A model generated the notes under the pieces. That model did not search any database, was not told the origin of the DNA, and was given only the letters and a program-made list of their open reading frames with translations. Both the position numbers and the translations under genes were made by a program. Of a stretch of DNA of 64,000 nucleotides, positions 13,059 to 25,134 are shown one piece after another; position 1 is the first letter of the stretch; every line of letters begins with the position of its first letter. This stretch comes from Sipunculus nudus (Eukaryota; Annelida; Sipuncula; Golfingiida; Sipunculidae), in contig CM049311.1 of assembly GCA_026874595.1 (NCBI GenBank), forward strand, positions 71,904,453-71,968,452, written 5' to 3'.

Positions 13059-14050
13059 CAAGGAGTTTACAGGGCTGGAGTATCAAGTCATAGTCTGGCT
13101 GTGTCTGATGTTGCTGAAGGGGGTCATAAAACTCGCTGCTCTAAGGCACAAAGAGATGCCGCTGTTACGCCTGGCACTAATTGATACAGCGCGAGAGAAC
13201 CCCCCCCCTTTGGGGTGATTTCGGAATAGCTCGTTAGTTCCCAGAGACCCCCATTGTGTCTAATGTCTGATTTTTCCTATTAGTACTTAATGTATTTAAT
13301 GTAAATATTAAAACAATTGTATGATTGTACACCATATTTTTATATGTGTGTGAAACGTGTGTGTAGCTGTCATTGCTAATGATGCTTCAGCTATAGCTGG
13401 GCTGTGGTAAACATGGGCGATAATAAGAGAACAACGCTGTCAGTGACAGAGCTGCCGATGGCTCACTGTTACCCATTAAAATCAAAGTCATCTGGTCATG
13501 TGCGTCAAAATATATTATTATCGATGGAATACTATAATGCAAGGCTAATTATTAATATATGTCAGAAGTGTGAAAAGTTAACCAAAATTTTATAATTCCT
13601 AAGTTTTTCAAGGAAAGTAAGGTTTACACTTACCGGTCATCCATCATGAATTTCGGTAGAAGTTGATGCAGAGTGACCACATCTATCCCAAAATCGATCC
13701 AGTGATTCCTCAGCACGAGACCTCTTTAGATATATTTCTTGCGCATAATACTTGACAAAACAAACCATTTGCGCATTCATAATTACGGTCAATGTTATCC
13801 TAGTGATTTACTGCTAAGTTACTGGATAATTCGCTCTCTGCTTCAGCGAGCTACAGCGGACCGCGGAAGTAACATCTAGCAGACTTGCTTTATCAAAGGC
13901 CGTGCCGCTACTGCCCGTGACACCACGGCAAAATAGATGCACAATAGAGTTAATGGGCTTATCAGGTCTTAATTGCAATTAGCGCACGACTGACACTTGG
14001 GGCCTCGCGGGGCTTCTGACAGTTTATACTCCAGTTCTGTAGACTCCTTG
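13059..14050 (+). mobile_element. TIR DNA transposon family D, copy D1
   Basis: The left end CAAGGAGTTTACAGGGCTGG and the inverted right end CAAGGAGTCTACAGAACTGG form terminal inverted repeats of about 27 bp. A 7-bp direct repeat, CTCACAC, flanks the element at 13052-13058 and 14051-14057. At 992 bp with no long reading frame, it is a non-autonomous cut-and-paste element. The interior is GC-richer than its surroundings and matches D2 throughout, including the start TACAGGGCTGGAGTATCAA, the C-run near 13201 and the stretch TTTACACTTACC. The 7-bp duplication leaves the superfamily open: P-like, Mutator-like or an atypical hAT could fit. Confidence 0.8.
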
Positions 14051-15866
14051 CTCACACCGTAGTGTAGCAGTGATGTATTAGACTGTGACTTACCAAAGAA
14101 CACATAATGGTAATAACAGTTAAAAGTGATTATTATGACAATAATACATTAATATTTCATTTTCTGTTCTTCTACCCTGTCTTGAAATTTTCAGGCAAAA
14201 GGTTTGGTGTGTTGTTTCAAGCCTTCCTGTCTGATATTGTTACTATATGCCAGTTGCAGTTTCCTAAGAGGAATGCAACTCTTTTATAGAACTGTAAGTT
14301 TCCTTTTAACATTGAGCCTTGGAGGGTAAAGTTCAATGCTCTTGAGAAATAACAGATTGATGTGAAATATTCAACAGAAGAGGAAGATTCTTTGTGTTGT
14401 TAGGAGCACAGCTTAAACCCTAGCTGCTAGCCAAGGGTGACTATAAGGTTGAGCTTTCTGTGATTGCATTTTCTGTTTTTTTTTTATCTATGCTCTCTCC
14501 ATTGATAGATGTCTGGAGGGCCTCTCTTGAATTTTAGCTAAGAAGTGAGCTACATGCTTCATGGAGATTCATAAAGAATAGACAGTCCTTATAGCATAAC
14601 AGCCAGAGAGCAAGATCTTTTGAAATTTGGAAATTGGAGGTTTTATTGGTGGAAGACCTTGACTGGCAGCTATTTTGCACACCAGTCGATGTGATGGAAT
14701 AACATAACTCTCACATCCTTCATACAGCTGATAGTTCAGTTATTTTATAAAAAAAAAATTGAGTTTTGAATTAATAATATATTTTACCAGATGTTCAGGG
14801 TCCTTTTTCAATATGTCCAGCTGATATCTTCAGATATTCATGTAAGCATCAACTAATTTTCATAAACTAAAATATTGGCAGTCATCAAGTGACTACAGGT
14901 ATATGCCAAATCACAGAGGCATGGATAAAGTAAGGAATGACTCCTGATGTGACAGCATTCCAAATGTTATTTCTGATATCAGAGATGCCCATGCAGTATC
15001 CCAAGTATAGGTAGGTGTCAAACCAGGTTACATGTGGAACAAAAATTATGCCATTTTTCAAGCAGAAAGATCCATCAAAGGGTTTTAGACAGGAAATGAA
15101 AACTTGGTATCTGCTAAACTCTGTTTTTGGGAATACAATTAATATATGTGCATGTAAATAAATTTATGCATGCATAAGAAACATATCTGTGACACAAGAA
15201 AATGTATAAATACATGCAATATCCATGCAAGTCCAGGCATGATCCATGCATTACCCAGGCGTGTCCTTCTGTACTCAAAGCATGATCCATGTATGATCCA
15301 TGCATTTCTTGTTCCTTATCTATACAATGGAAGTCCCCTTCTCAAAAGTTTCTGTCTAAGTCAATGCCTGAAATACCAAGTAACATGCATGTTCCATCAG
15401 GGTTGTTTATTTCCCGTGAAATAAGCATATTTCCCAAGGCAGTGGGAATTCCTAGGATTTCTTGGAATATACTGGGAATTACCAGGAATTACTAGGAATT
15501 ATACTAACCTATGAAATATACCCAAAAACTCCAGAAAGGTGGGACTAATAATCCTATTATTTATAGGATTAATAGTAACTCCTGTCTGTTTTCTGAATAA
15601 ATTTATCTTTATCAACAGTCTCATTCACACTTACCCTCCATGTGAAAAATGACAGAAGAAATTGGTTAACATTTTACTTATAGGTGGCCACCACAGAGGG
15701 TCTGAGACGCATCATTATATAAGGGGCCAGTATCAGCTGATATTCATGTAAATTGATATTCATTTATACTTCCACTGCAATTATGATTATCAAAACAAGA
15801 TTATCTAAACAAGTCAATTTTATTGTGGAACCAGACTTCAGGTATCATAATACCTTTAATTGCATA
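14051..15866. other. Unassigned DNA; ATGCAT-rich and GGAATT-rich patches
   Basis: No gene recognised. 15150-15310 is rich in CATGCA/CCATGCAT repeats. 15445-15505 repeats GGGAATT/AGGAATT (for example ACTGGGAATTACCAGGAATT). 15549-15571 is a short hairpin, TAATCCTAT with ATAGGATTA. The overlapping open frames here are consequences of this simple composition. Confidence 0.45.
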
Positions 15867-16270
15867 CTGTGGTTGCCTTTTTATTCGCAAGGGTTTTAAT
15901 TTAGCAATTTTTGTGAATGTGAAATAATTGCGAATATGCAACCCTCGGGAATAAGATGCCCCATCAACTAAGATGTCCTCTGAAAACAACATTTTCAGCA
16001 ACCTTATATGTGCCGGTTTTCGAAACACGCCCATGCATTAGTGGTACTAACAGGCTGTGATACATATCGACTGTGATACAAGTCATAATTTAATGACTGA
16101 ACCAGTAATAAGTAAGGTTTTGTAGGATTTTCCTTTCTAAATTTTACATCAATACAGATCCTGCTGTACTTAGACTTTACAGATGCAATCGCTAAAATGA
16201 AACACTCGTGAAATGTTCAAACTGGAGAAATCGTGAAATTTCAGCCTCGCAAATATAAAGCCAACCACAG
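15867..16270. mobile_element. 404-bp MITE with TA target duplication
   Basis: The left end CTGTGGTTGCCTTTTTATTC and the inverted right end CTGTGGTTGGCTTTATATTT form imperfect terminal repeats extending about 27 bp into GCAAGG/GCGAGG. TA dinucleotides lie exactly outside both ends (15865-15866, 16271-16272). Size, AT-rich non-coding interior and TA duplication fit a Tc1/mariner-type MITE. No second copy in the window. Confidence 0.6.
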
Positions 16271-17803
16271 TATTTGAGTGGACACAGGGGACAGTATCTA
16301 GAAGTTTATATGATGCACCACATAACCATAACCTTAGCATCAGTAACATTAATCTTTACAAGAAAAAGAAAAGACTGATGAAGTCACAATGAGATTTAGA
16401 TGTAAACAATTCTTAATTGAGTTAATAAAATCAGAACCTACCATATGGATTTATAAGAATCTGAATATTTTTTTTCAGCACTTCCCTCATACTTTTTAAT
16501 TCAAACAATACAAGACTAATCAAAATCATCTGAAGGCTTATTGAATGGGTTGCAACTGCTTTACTAGTGCTGAATTAGTTAAAACTTTGTTAACCTTTTC
16601 TTGTTAACTAAGTACACAAATATACAGATATTTTTTTATTTCCTGGTCATATGAGTATTTCTCAGGGTGGGATTTCCTGGTCATTCCCAAAGGGAGTATT
16701 TTCCAGGGTGGGAATTCCCAGGAATTACCATCCAGGAATTCCCACCCTGGTAATTCCCAGACAGCCCTGTGTCCTATGGATGATCTATGCACAGGTTTTG
16801 GTAAGGGTCTCACCTAACACTGCAGGTGGCCAGTCAGATCCATCTGAACAAAATAAGAACAATTAACACAGTTCCCATTCTTAAATCAGAATTGGACAAG
16901 CTATAACTTTTGTAAAAATATATCACCAATCCTTGTTAGGGTGACTAGCTTGGACTTGTATGTCCAAATCTGATATTGGCAAATGCCATCCAATGCTTGA
17001 CTTTCACTGAGACATAAAATAAATGGGGACAGTACATTATCAGAGAATCAAGCATTTTAATTTCATCTTTCTAGTATCAGGCTTCATTGCTATGCCTCAT
17101 TGCGTTCATGGATTGTTACATCACATTGAAATCAGAGATTCCATGTTTTGTGCTTAGCATGTCCAGCCTCTCCCCAAAGATCCAATGGCCTTCCAGCATG
17201 TCTAAACAAGTGTTAAATGGATTAGCTTGCCACCTTGAGTACTTGCAGTAAGCAAATCTGAGAGGAATTATGGTGCCAGACAATATACCCATCTTACAAA
17301 TGTGCCCACTGTAATATCTATGTTGGAGAGTATAGATAGATCAGTTGCATTAAAAATTGGAGCAGTTAACTTGATCCATCAAAAAATCCTTTATGAAAAA
17401 AGGAAAATAATAAATTGAATATAGATAACATGTACATTGTGGAAATTGGTATGATTAAGTTCACATGAATCAGGGATGAGACAAAAAGTCAAAAATTGTA
17501 TGAAAGGACCTCTTTTGTCACACGCAAAAAAAGGACATTTTCTGCTGTGAAAGGAAAGAGCCACCTTTTGAAGCTTTCAGTGAAAAAAAATTTTAACTCT
17601 TTGATTCTATGCAAGCATACACTGATCCTCTTTATATCAGAGAACAAAAGTACACCTCTGGGTATATAATCTCAAATTACCGACAGGTCTTACAAGTTGA
17701 TTGTTTGGGTTTTCTGTAACCTGATTTACTGTATACATGAATATTTGAGTATTAATTGCTAATTGATAATTGGCAGTTTCATGTAAATAATTTTACATAT
17801 ATA
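16271..17803. other. Unassigned DNA containing a foldback
   Basis: No gene recognised. At 16699-16749 CCAGGGTGGGAATTCC and its exact reverse complement GGAATTCCCACCCTGG flank a short spacer, making a 16-bp stem. The surrounding GGGAATT-rich sequence resembles 15445-15505. Confidence 0.45.
16699..16749. repeat. Perfect 16-bp inverted repeat (foldback)
   Basis: The left arm is CCAGGGTGGGAATTCC. The right arm is its exact reverse complement, separated by a 16-18 bp spacer that itself holds AGGAATT. Both arms contain a GGAATTCC core, and the arms include GGGAATTCCC. It could form a strong hairpin in single-stranded DNA or RNA. Confidence 0.7.
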
Positions 17804-19027
17804 CAGTGGAACCCCACAATTACGACCACCCTGGGGACTGAGCAAAGTGGTCGTAATTTGGGGGTGGTCGTATTTGTGAAACTCTTGCCGTGGTCGCATA
17901 TAACACGCTGATATTTAATGTGTATCAGAGTTGATCTACTGCATATCTTTAATGTGAATTATAACAAAATATTTTACTTAGCGGAGGACCTTTATTATGA
18001 ATGTTTTTTGTGTGTAGCTGAACATATATATTTATTCATAATAAAAAATTAATATACATGTACACATACGAAGTGACTGATGATTAACAAATAATAACAC
18101 TAAGGCAATACGATTACAACCTACTGAATGCATATTGAACATAATACGTGGCTGTCATATATTTAGCCTTCCGCTTGAGTATATATTGCGTGCACTTGAG
18201 TTTTCCCGACGCTAAACTGCTGAGCCATTTGGTGCTGACTGCGCGTGGTATTGCCGCCTTGATAAACGCCACTTTATCCTCCAAGGAGAGCTCTTTCAGA
18301 GGCATGGTTGCCTAATAGCTAGCAATTTAAATGCAAACTTAACCAGTAGAGAAATAAACTGATAACGATCTATCAGAAAAGGCAAGTTAATGTGAGGGAT
18401 TTTCCCCCCATGCAAGCTTTATTTATACATTTTACTGACTGCTCAATACTCAGTGTCAGTAGGGTATGAACATATTAAGGATTAACTAGGTCGTTAATTT
18501 TACCAATTAGGATCGAACAATATGTGATGAGTTGAAATATTAAGCCCGCAACCCCACACTTAGGGTAGCTGTAATACAGGTGATCACTGAGGGGCAATTA
18601 GCATCTGACCCCAGGTCAGACCGGCTCTTTTAGTAATCAGGCCGATGTTTACCCTCTTTGATCTATAACCTACACCTCAACGAGTCCCAGCGAAGACACC
18701 GAGTCGGGAAGATATGCGGGACCAGATTAACACTCGGGTTAAGAAACCTTGTTACCCGCTTTGATCTTTCGTTAAGGCGCCTGTGACAAGACGCAGCCAT
18801 TGACTCGTGACAAATGTTGTTTCAGTACTTCTCGGCGGTGGTCGCATTAGCGGGGTCGCATTAGCGCTTGGGCCAGGAAATCTGGTCGTAATTCTGAATT
18901 CAGGGGTGGTCGTAATTTTGAGTCATTTTTAAACATAAATAAACTAAAAAAATTCGGGACCAAGCAAAATGGTCGTAATTGTGGGGTGGTCGCAATTGTG
19001 GGGTGGTCGCAAGGCGGGGTTCCACTG
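17804..19027 (-). mobile_element. pogo-like DNA transposon P1
   Basis: The ends CAGTGGAACCCC and GGGGTTCCACTG form inverted repeats, bounded by TA at 17802-17803 and 19028-19029. That is the pogo/Tigger pattern of a CAGT start with TA duplication. Long subterminal blocks repeat GTGGTCGTAATT and its inverse on each side, so each end can also fold on itself. At 1,224 bp it is far shorter than an autonomous pogo element. The only recognisable coding relic is the N-terminal helix-turn-helix on the minus strand (18114-18305). Confidence 0.8.
18114..18305 (-). pseudogene. pogo/Tigger transposase N-terminal HTH remnant
   Basis: The 63-codon minus-strand frame starts MPLKELSLEDKVAFIKAA and continues to CTQYILKRKAKYM. 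The spacing LSLxxKVxxIKxA, about 20 residues, then TQxILKRKAxY matches the psq-type helix-turn-helix that opens pogo-family transposases and CENP-B-like proteins, which binds the terminal repeats. The DDE catalytic domain is absent, and the frame ends after the HTH, so no functional transposase can be made. Family identity is from motif recognition only. Confidence 0.6.
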
Positions 19028-19133
19028 TATAAGGATAGACCAATGATGCTGTCACTGTGAATATAAAAGAATAAAAATAGAAATATAATAGTTAATGAAA
19101 CATTGTTTTTTAAACTTTCTGGATTTTAAGTTT

Positions 19134-21904
19134 ATAGCTCAGCTGACTAAGTCATCTGAGGTATAGGTATGGTGCTTTGACCAACGTCCATTCATCTGGC
19201 CATCCAGTTGTTCATTAGCAGAGCACAAATCTTACTCCCTAGAAGCCTGAAACTAAAAATCTAGGGAGTTCTATAAGAAATCTCCTTTGAAACCTGAAAT
19301 AAGATCACTGGGACCTATATCCCCTGAGCTATGGGGCTTGTAAGAACCCCCCCCCCCCCCCCGGATAATAAAAAAAAATTAAACAAAACCTCCAATATCT
19401 TGATAATTGATGCATGGATTGTCATGAATCTTGCCTTTAATATTGACATTGACTAGTTTTGTCAGTCCCAAAGTGTTATCACCACCTGTATTTTTAGCGA
19501 ACCTGTGAGCTTATGCGATGGTGTGGCGTCGTCCGTGGTCCATCGTCTGTACGTTAACCCATACTATCTTGAAAACGGCAAGAGTAAGCATCACGAAATT
19601 TTATGCAAAAAATTAGTCCTCTAAAAGGAAACTGCCAGCTGTTTCAGCACAAGGCATGTGATCACCTCATGGGTGACATGTGATCACCTCATGGGCGACA
19701 TGTGAACACCTCATGGGCACCATATGATCACCTCATGGGTGTCATGCCCCTCAAGGCAGGGCCCCTGCAAGAGCTTAAGCAATGGTGTGACCACTATTTC
19801 AGACTTGACAACAGGCTAGAGGTCAGTCTTGATCTATTTATAGCTTTGGCAGACTGCCAACTGTATCAGCTGAGGCTACAGGTCAAGAGTTCACTCAGTG
19901 CAGCCAGGTATGGGTAAGGAGTTCACTCAGTGCAGTAGCTGCATTCTATTTATAGTGTTTGCAGACTGCCCACTGCATCAGACTTGGCACCAAAGTTCAG
20001 CCTTGATCTATATATAGCTTTGGCAGACTGCCAACTGTGTCAGATTATGCAACAGGTCAAGAGTTCACTCAGTCCAGCCAGGTGCAGGTCATGAGTTCAC
20101 TCAGTGCAGTAGCCTGACCCAGCAAATTTGTCACAGTTCAAACGGGGCAGCTGCTTTCTCACCTAAGCCTGGTCAGCCCCATGCATCAGACTCAAGGTAA
20201 TTTTGATATATTGGCCTGATATTTTGACCTGCCTACATGTCTTTGATGGCTTTCTTGTTCACAAGACAGGTGTCGCCACCTATAATGACTTTTGCACAGT
20301 GTATGTGCCTACTTATTTCTACAGAGGAATTTGATATATCAGCCTGAAATTGGGCATATTTATACATATCGATTAGCTTTGTCATATACAAGACTGGTGG
20401 TGCCACTTACAATAATTTTTGCACAGTGTGTGTCCCTGCTTTTTTTCAGGAGGGGTTTGATATATCAGTCTGAAATTTGGCATATGTATATATCTTTGAT
20501 AGCTTTGTTGTATACAAGACTGATGGTGCCAGCTACAATCATTTTTGTGTTGTGTGCAACCATGCCATAATTTCAGCAGTGATGTTTGTGTAATTGTTTC
20601 TTATTCAAAATGTTTAGTCCTTGCATTGTTAATATACATGAGAAGAAATGGTCCAGCATTGAAGCATTATACCTGGAGTATTTCTCAATGCACAGGTTTG
20701 CATTAGGCCTGTAGGCCTTGTTCTTGTTTTTATGAATATTTTAAATTTTTTTTTATTATAAAATGACAACAATCATGTCAGTTTCTCAGCTGTGATTCTA
20801 TCAAGTGTCCCAAAACTTGGTGATTTTATTGATCAGAAGTGGATGCCTTATAGTAATCACCCTGTCTTTCTGTCTGTCTGTTCATCTGTCTAACTGTCCA
20901 TCTGTTCTTCCCCTCAAATTTTGTTTCCAGCTGATCACTCCATAGTGGATTGACAAATGGATTTCAAACTTGACTTACATATGGCCCACCATAACAGCAA
21001 AACCCTGTATATTGTTTTAGGTCATGAGGTCAAAGATCAAGGTCACAGGATTCACTTATTTAAAAAGATTATGGCTGCATTTTAAGCCAAGCTTTTCACC
21101 CCAAACTTTCCATCTTGTGCATTAACCTGACTTGCATGTACCGGGAGAGCATAAATGAATTTTAGGTCACAAGGTCAAAGGTCAAGGTCACAGGGGCCAT
21201 CTATTCACAAATTAGTTTGAAGATGATAACTCTAGTTTAGTTTGATGATTTTGAGGTTCAAAGGTCCGAAGATCAAAGATCAAGGGCTCAGGACCCATTT
21301 CTTAAAAAGATTTGTAAGCATTTCAAGCCAAACTTTTCATTACAAACCTTCAATCTTCAAAATACTGCTCACTTGCAAAAAGGGATTCTTTAAGATATTA
21401 GGGTCATAGGGTCAAAGATTGAGGTCACAGGGCCCATCCATTCATAAATTAGTTTATGGATGATTATTCTGGTTTGGAGAAACAGATTGGCTTCAAACTT
21501 GATTTATTAATGACCCACCATTTCAGTGAGAAACATTTTGATTTTAAGGGTTCAGAGGTCAAAGGTGAAGGTCACAGGAGCCACAACTATAAAAAGATTG
21601 TGGATGAACTGTAAATAAACTTTTCATCCCAAACTTTCCATCTTTCATACATGGCTTACTTGCCAAAAGTGGAAGAAATCTGTAGATTTTGAGGTTACCT
21701 GGTCAGAGGTCAAGGTCACTGGACCCATCATTTTTTTAAAAATTGTTACAATAATCTAAATGCTGCAAGTTCAAGGAAAATAAGTTCCCTGATTTTTTTA
21801 TCACAAGGTCATTGGTTAAGCCACAGGACTATTATTCTTAGGAATTTCTTGAAAAAAGTCTTGTAGACAAATTCAGCTGAGCATTAAGACCCATGGGTCC
21901 CTAG
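19134..21904 (+). mobile_element. Helentron-like element X (A-type termini), split by B2
   Basis: It starts AGCTCAGCTGACTAAGTCAT and ends CAGCTGAGCATTAAGACC, then CATGGGTCCCTAG. The 5' CTCAGCTG and 3' CAGCTGAG are inverted copies. The 12-bp palindrome GACCCATGGGTC sits just before CTAG, which satisfies the Helitron CTRR 3' rule. The interior differs from A1-A3 but matches Y (34035-38951): GGTATAGGTATGG near the start, and a right half of units rich in AGGTCA (21020-21720). A poly-C run lies at 19341-19362. Split by B2. Non-coding. Confidence 0.7.
19495..20721 (+). mobile_element. Helentron-like family B element B2, nested in X
   Basis: It has the B 5' end (TTTTTAGCGAACCTGTGAGC) and B 3' end (AGGCCTGTAGGCCTTG). 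It lacks most of the left half seen in B1, jumping from the head near 19620 directly into the CATGTGATCACCTCATGGG 22-bp repeats (19655-19745) and TTCACTCAGTGCAGCC repeats. It is thus an internal deletion derivative of about 1.2 kb that kept both ends. Confidence 0.75.
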
Positions 21905-23862
21905 TAATATGATTTACTTCATGAATAATCTGGACAAAAGTCATGGTAAATAATAATATAATACAATTTATAGATATCTAATTTAGTATAACATTGATAC
22001 AAAGTAATAATATAATAATGATAAAAAGAAATAATATGATACAAAATAATATATAATTAATATAATATCATATAATATAATATAAAATAATGTAATATAA
22101 TATGATATAATATTATATTAGAGTAAAAAAATGAGTATAACCCTGGGCCTGCCACACACACACAGTGAGGAGAGTATGAATTACCAGGAGATCAGGTCCA
22201 TGCCATCACTTGAGCGTGGCTTTGATCACACCAGTAACTGGTATAATCAGGAGGCTTGCTTTCCTGCCATCGCCAGACACCAGCAAATTACTGCCATTCT
22301 AAAGGTCCAGGGAACCCAGCTTTCAAATCACCAACTGCAGTGTTGATTGTAAATGCTTCCGTTTACATCTTTCTGCTGTTTTTGCAGTTAACCCCCACTG
22401 TTTATTCTGCAATATAAATAAATTCCGGTCACCTGCAAGAGAAAGATGGTTTAGTTAACATTTACACCCTCCTGATGTCCTTCTTTTCTGAACCAAAAGC
22501 CTGTAATCATCAGGTCGTCTTTCATTCAGATTCGACAAGCTTTGGTGCAACAAACCCAGGTCCCCCTGGTAAACTGAAGATTGATGTGCTGGTTTCCAAT
22601 GAGCTTGCAGAGTGAGAGAGACAGTGTAGTGAGACTGTGTCTGATTTTATGATTTATTGGTGTTTAATATGTAGCTAATGTTGCCAATAAACATTAGATA
22701 ATAAAACATGCATAATTTTTTAGGGAAAACTTCAAATTTTTAATATGTTTATTTCCATGAAGAAACAAATATAGTAAAGAACCATCTAGTCATCAATTAG
22801 AAATCCATTTCTTTACATCAAATACTTGCTTACTAATATTCTAGTTCGATTTAGGCTTTGGATTGACTGAGAATTGTTATTTTTTAAAGATGCATTAATC
22901 AAGCAACATATGGGATACTGCAGTATTGAACAATGCAGTATTGAATTTGAAAAATTGGCTTTGTAAACAGTGTACAGAATCACCAGTATTTGCTTTCAGC
23001 ATATTGTGAGTACCTCACTGACAGTGACTCTCTGTTTGTAAAAAAAAAAATTCCCCTTTAGTACTACATATGACATGGGGCCTTTTGTGAGTTCACTTTA
23101 CTTAATATCCTTTAATAATTTACTTTATGTATGAAAGCACACAGAAACATGCACATGAAATGTCACATCTATTTCTGTACTCTCCACATTTCTGCCTGCA
23201 GAAATTTAAGTCTGCAAAAGTTAATTTATTGCCACCTTTTGCCAAACACATGATAGATTTGCTATGCAAGGATAAGGGTTAGGGTTAGGTATATAATCCA
23301 TATCTGTGATTATCACGATATATCTGACAGCTGCGATAATTGTATCTTTAACTTCTCTGTTATCGTGATATCATGATTTGATTATTTGTCCAGTTTTGGA
23401 ACACACACATGCCCTTTTAGGGTTAATACCAAAAGGTCAATACCAAAGAAAGGTTAATACCAAACATCACCAGGGTCTTTCTGTGTTCAGAAAATGTTCA
23501 AGGTAAAACATTTATTTCAATATGGGTATGTTCAAAATGACAGTGGTGGACAAAAACTGACAGAATCACATTCTCTGAACAGTGGGATTTGCCTGCTTAT
23601 AAGTTGTTGGACAGTGCAGATAGCACTGACAATTGTGATATGGCCAAAAATTTGGAGTACTCTTGCCAGATACTAATATTATGGTACCATGATATATCGC
23701 AATAAATTCTTTGTCATCATAATGATATAGATAAGTGATATCATCCCAATCCTAATCAGGTTAATTGGGATATATATATCTTCTACCCAATTCACCTTCA
23801 TCGCTATTGTGAGTGCATTTTCATTTGATGAAGTCTAGCTATTGCATTTGCATTTGATAATA
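21905..23862. other. Unassigned DNA; AT-repeat tract and a possible hAT-type relic
   Basis: 21945-22125 is a (TATAATA)n low-complexity tract. 22130-22620 is GC-richer and single-copy in the window; its 71-codon frame shows no motif I recognise. 23420-23466 holds three GGTTAATACCAAA-like repeats. 23275-23760 is listed separately as a possible hAT-type relic. Confidence 0.4.
23275..23760. mobile_element. Possible degenerate hAT-type MITE
   Basis: The left side TAGGGTTAGGTATATAATCC and the inverted right side TAGGATTGGGATGATATCAC are loosely similar. Both sides are rich in ATCGTGATATATC-type sequence, the hallmark of several animal hAT MITEs. I cannot fix the ends or an 8-bp duplication, so this is tentative. 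Confidence 0.3.
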
Positions 23863-25134
23863 CAGTGAAACCTGTCTAAAGCGGACAGTCAAGGGACTTA
23901 GTCATTTTGTCCTTAATAGAGAGGTGTCCTTATTAGGCAGGTAGACCTTGGTTGATAAGTTAGTGATTATAAATAAAGACAACGAACAGCTGGAAGAACG
24001 TGTTTATTTTATTATATCAGATTTCATGTACATGTACATCATATTCATGCACACATCATGTATTCAATAGTCAAATACAAACATTGACTATTTTTTTACG
24101 TTTAAGAACTGACGCAACCTGTGTCTTGCCACACTTAAATTCTTCTGCAATTGCGCGCATGCTCTTTTTGCTGATTCACTCAGTCGAATAAGCTTTGCTT
24201 TTTGAGATAGCGATAGAACACGCCTTGGAATACGCGTGGTGCAACCTGGCGGCATTATCTAAAACAATCCTGGTTCAGCTGTCCCAATGCTATAATCTCA
24301 GAGATAATGACAACATTGATAATATGAAGATTGTAAGGGCTAAGAACCTGGGAATATTCGTTTTTAAAAGTGAATGTAGCATTAGCCTGAAATAAACCTT
24401 CTTTGATGATGGTTGTATGGTTTGATTTGCTTTAATGCACCCGAGATTAAACGAACCCCGAGGAGCTTGTGCACGGCGGCACGGTACAAACAACTACAGA
24501 GCTAGCACATTTGATACTGAGCAGATCAGTTTGACCTATTTTGAGCAAAACTAATTAATTAATATCAAACAGCCTGCTGTTAAAGTGGCTAAGTTTACAG
24601 TTAGATATTGTGTGGTGAGATCAGTGACGCATGGCTAATCGGCACCCATTTAATCAATTTAATGACCCCACGGTCAAGCAAATAATATGCAGCTTCGCAA
24701 CATGTGAATGATCAACCGTGAAATAAAGTGACATTATGTTTACCGCATCACCCTTGCTGTGTATATCTCATGAGCACATCACACCGTGACATGAGCACGT
24801 ACACGCATTAAGGTAACAACTGGGGATTGCATAATCCTTTTTGTTCCAGTCTTGGGAACAACAACAGTACCGGTGACCTTTGATGTTTCCCGGGGCGGGT
24901 GACCAGTGTCCGCCGGAGATGGCGTATCGTGTCCGTATTTGTCAGTTTCATTTATTCTTAGAATGTCGGTCAGAGTAGAAATCTACTGTCCGTTGTCCGC
25001 ATTAGTGAGGTGTCCGCCTTATAGAGGTTCCGCTTATACATAACATATAGGGAATTTTGAAGGGACTTAACTATCTTGTCCGTTATAGCCAGTTTTCCGC
25101 GTTAGTGAGGTGTCCGTTAGACCAGTTTTCACTG
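23863..25134 (-). mobile_element. pogo-like DNA transposon P2
   Basis: The ends CAGTGAAACCTGTCTAA and, inverted, CAGTGAAAACTGGTCTAA are bounded by TA (23861-23862, 25135-25136). Blocks repeating GAGGTGTCCGTTA-type sequence sit near both ends, parallel to the GTGGTCGTAATT blocks of P1. At 1,272 bp it is non-autonomous. A broken minus-strand transposase HTH is present at 24088-24216. Confidence 0.75.
24088..24216 (-). pseudogene. Frameshifted pogo transposase HTH remnant
   Basis: On the minus strand one frame reads LSLSQKAKLIRLSES. After a frame change, an adjacent frame reads AIAEEFKCGKTQV, then ASVLKRKK. These two parts correspond to the first and last helices of the psq-type HTH in pogo transposases (LSLxxK at the start, GKTQVxxxLKRK at the end). 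The frame break and lack of any DDE domain make it a pseudogene. It supports the pogo assignment of P2 independently of the ends. Confidence 0.6.

Noticed and set aside
13404-13595. 63-codon frame in D1 as a transposase fragment
   Set aside because: The equivalent stretch of D2 is not open in the same frame and no DNA-binding or catalytic motif is visible.
23275-23292. Telomere-like TTAGGG repeats
   Set aside because: Only about two units within a possible hAT relic; not an interstitial telomere array.
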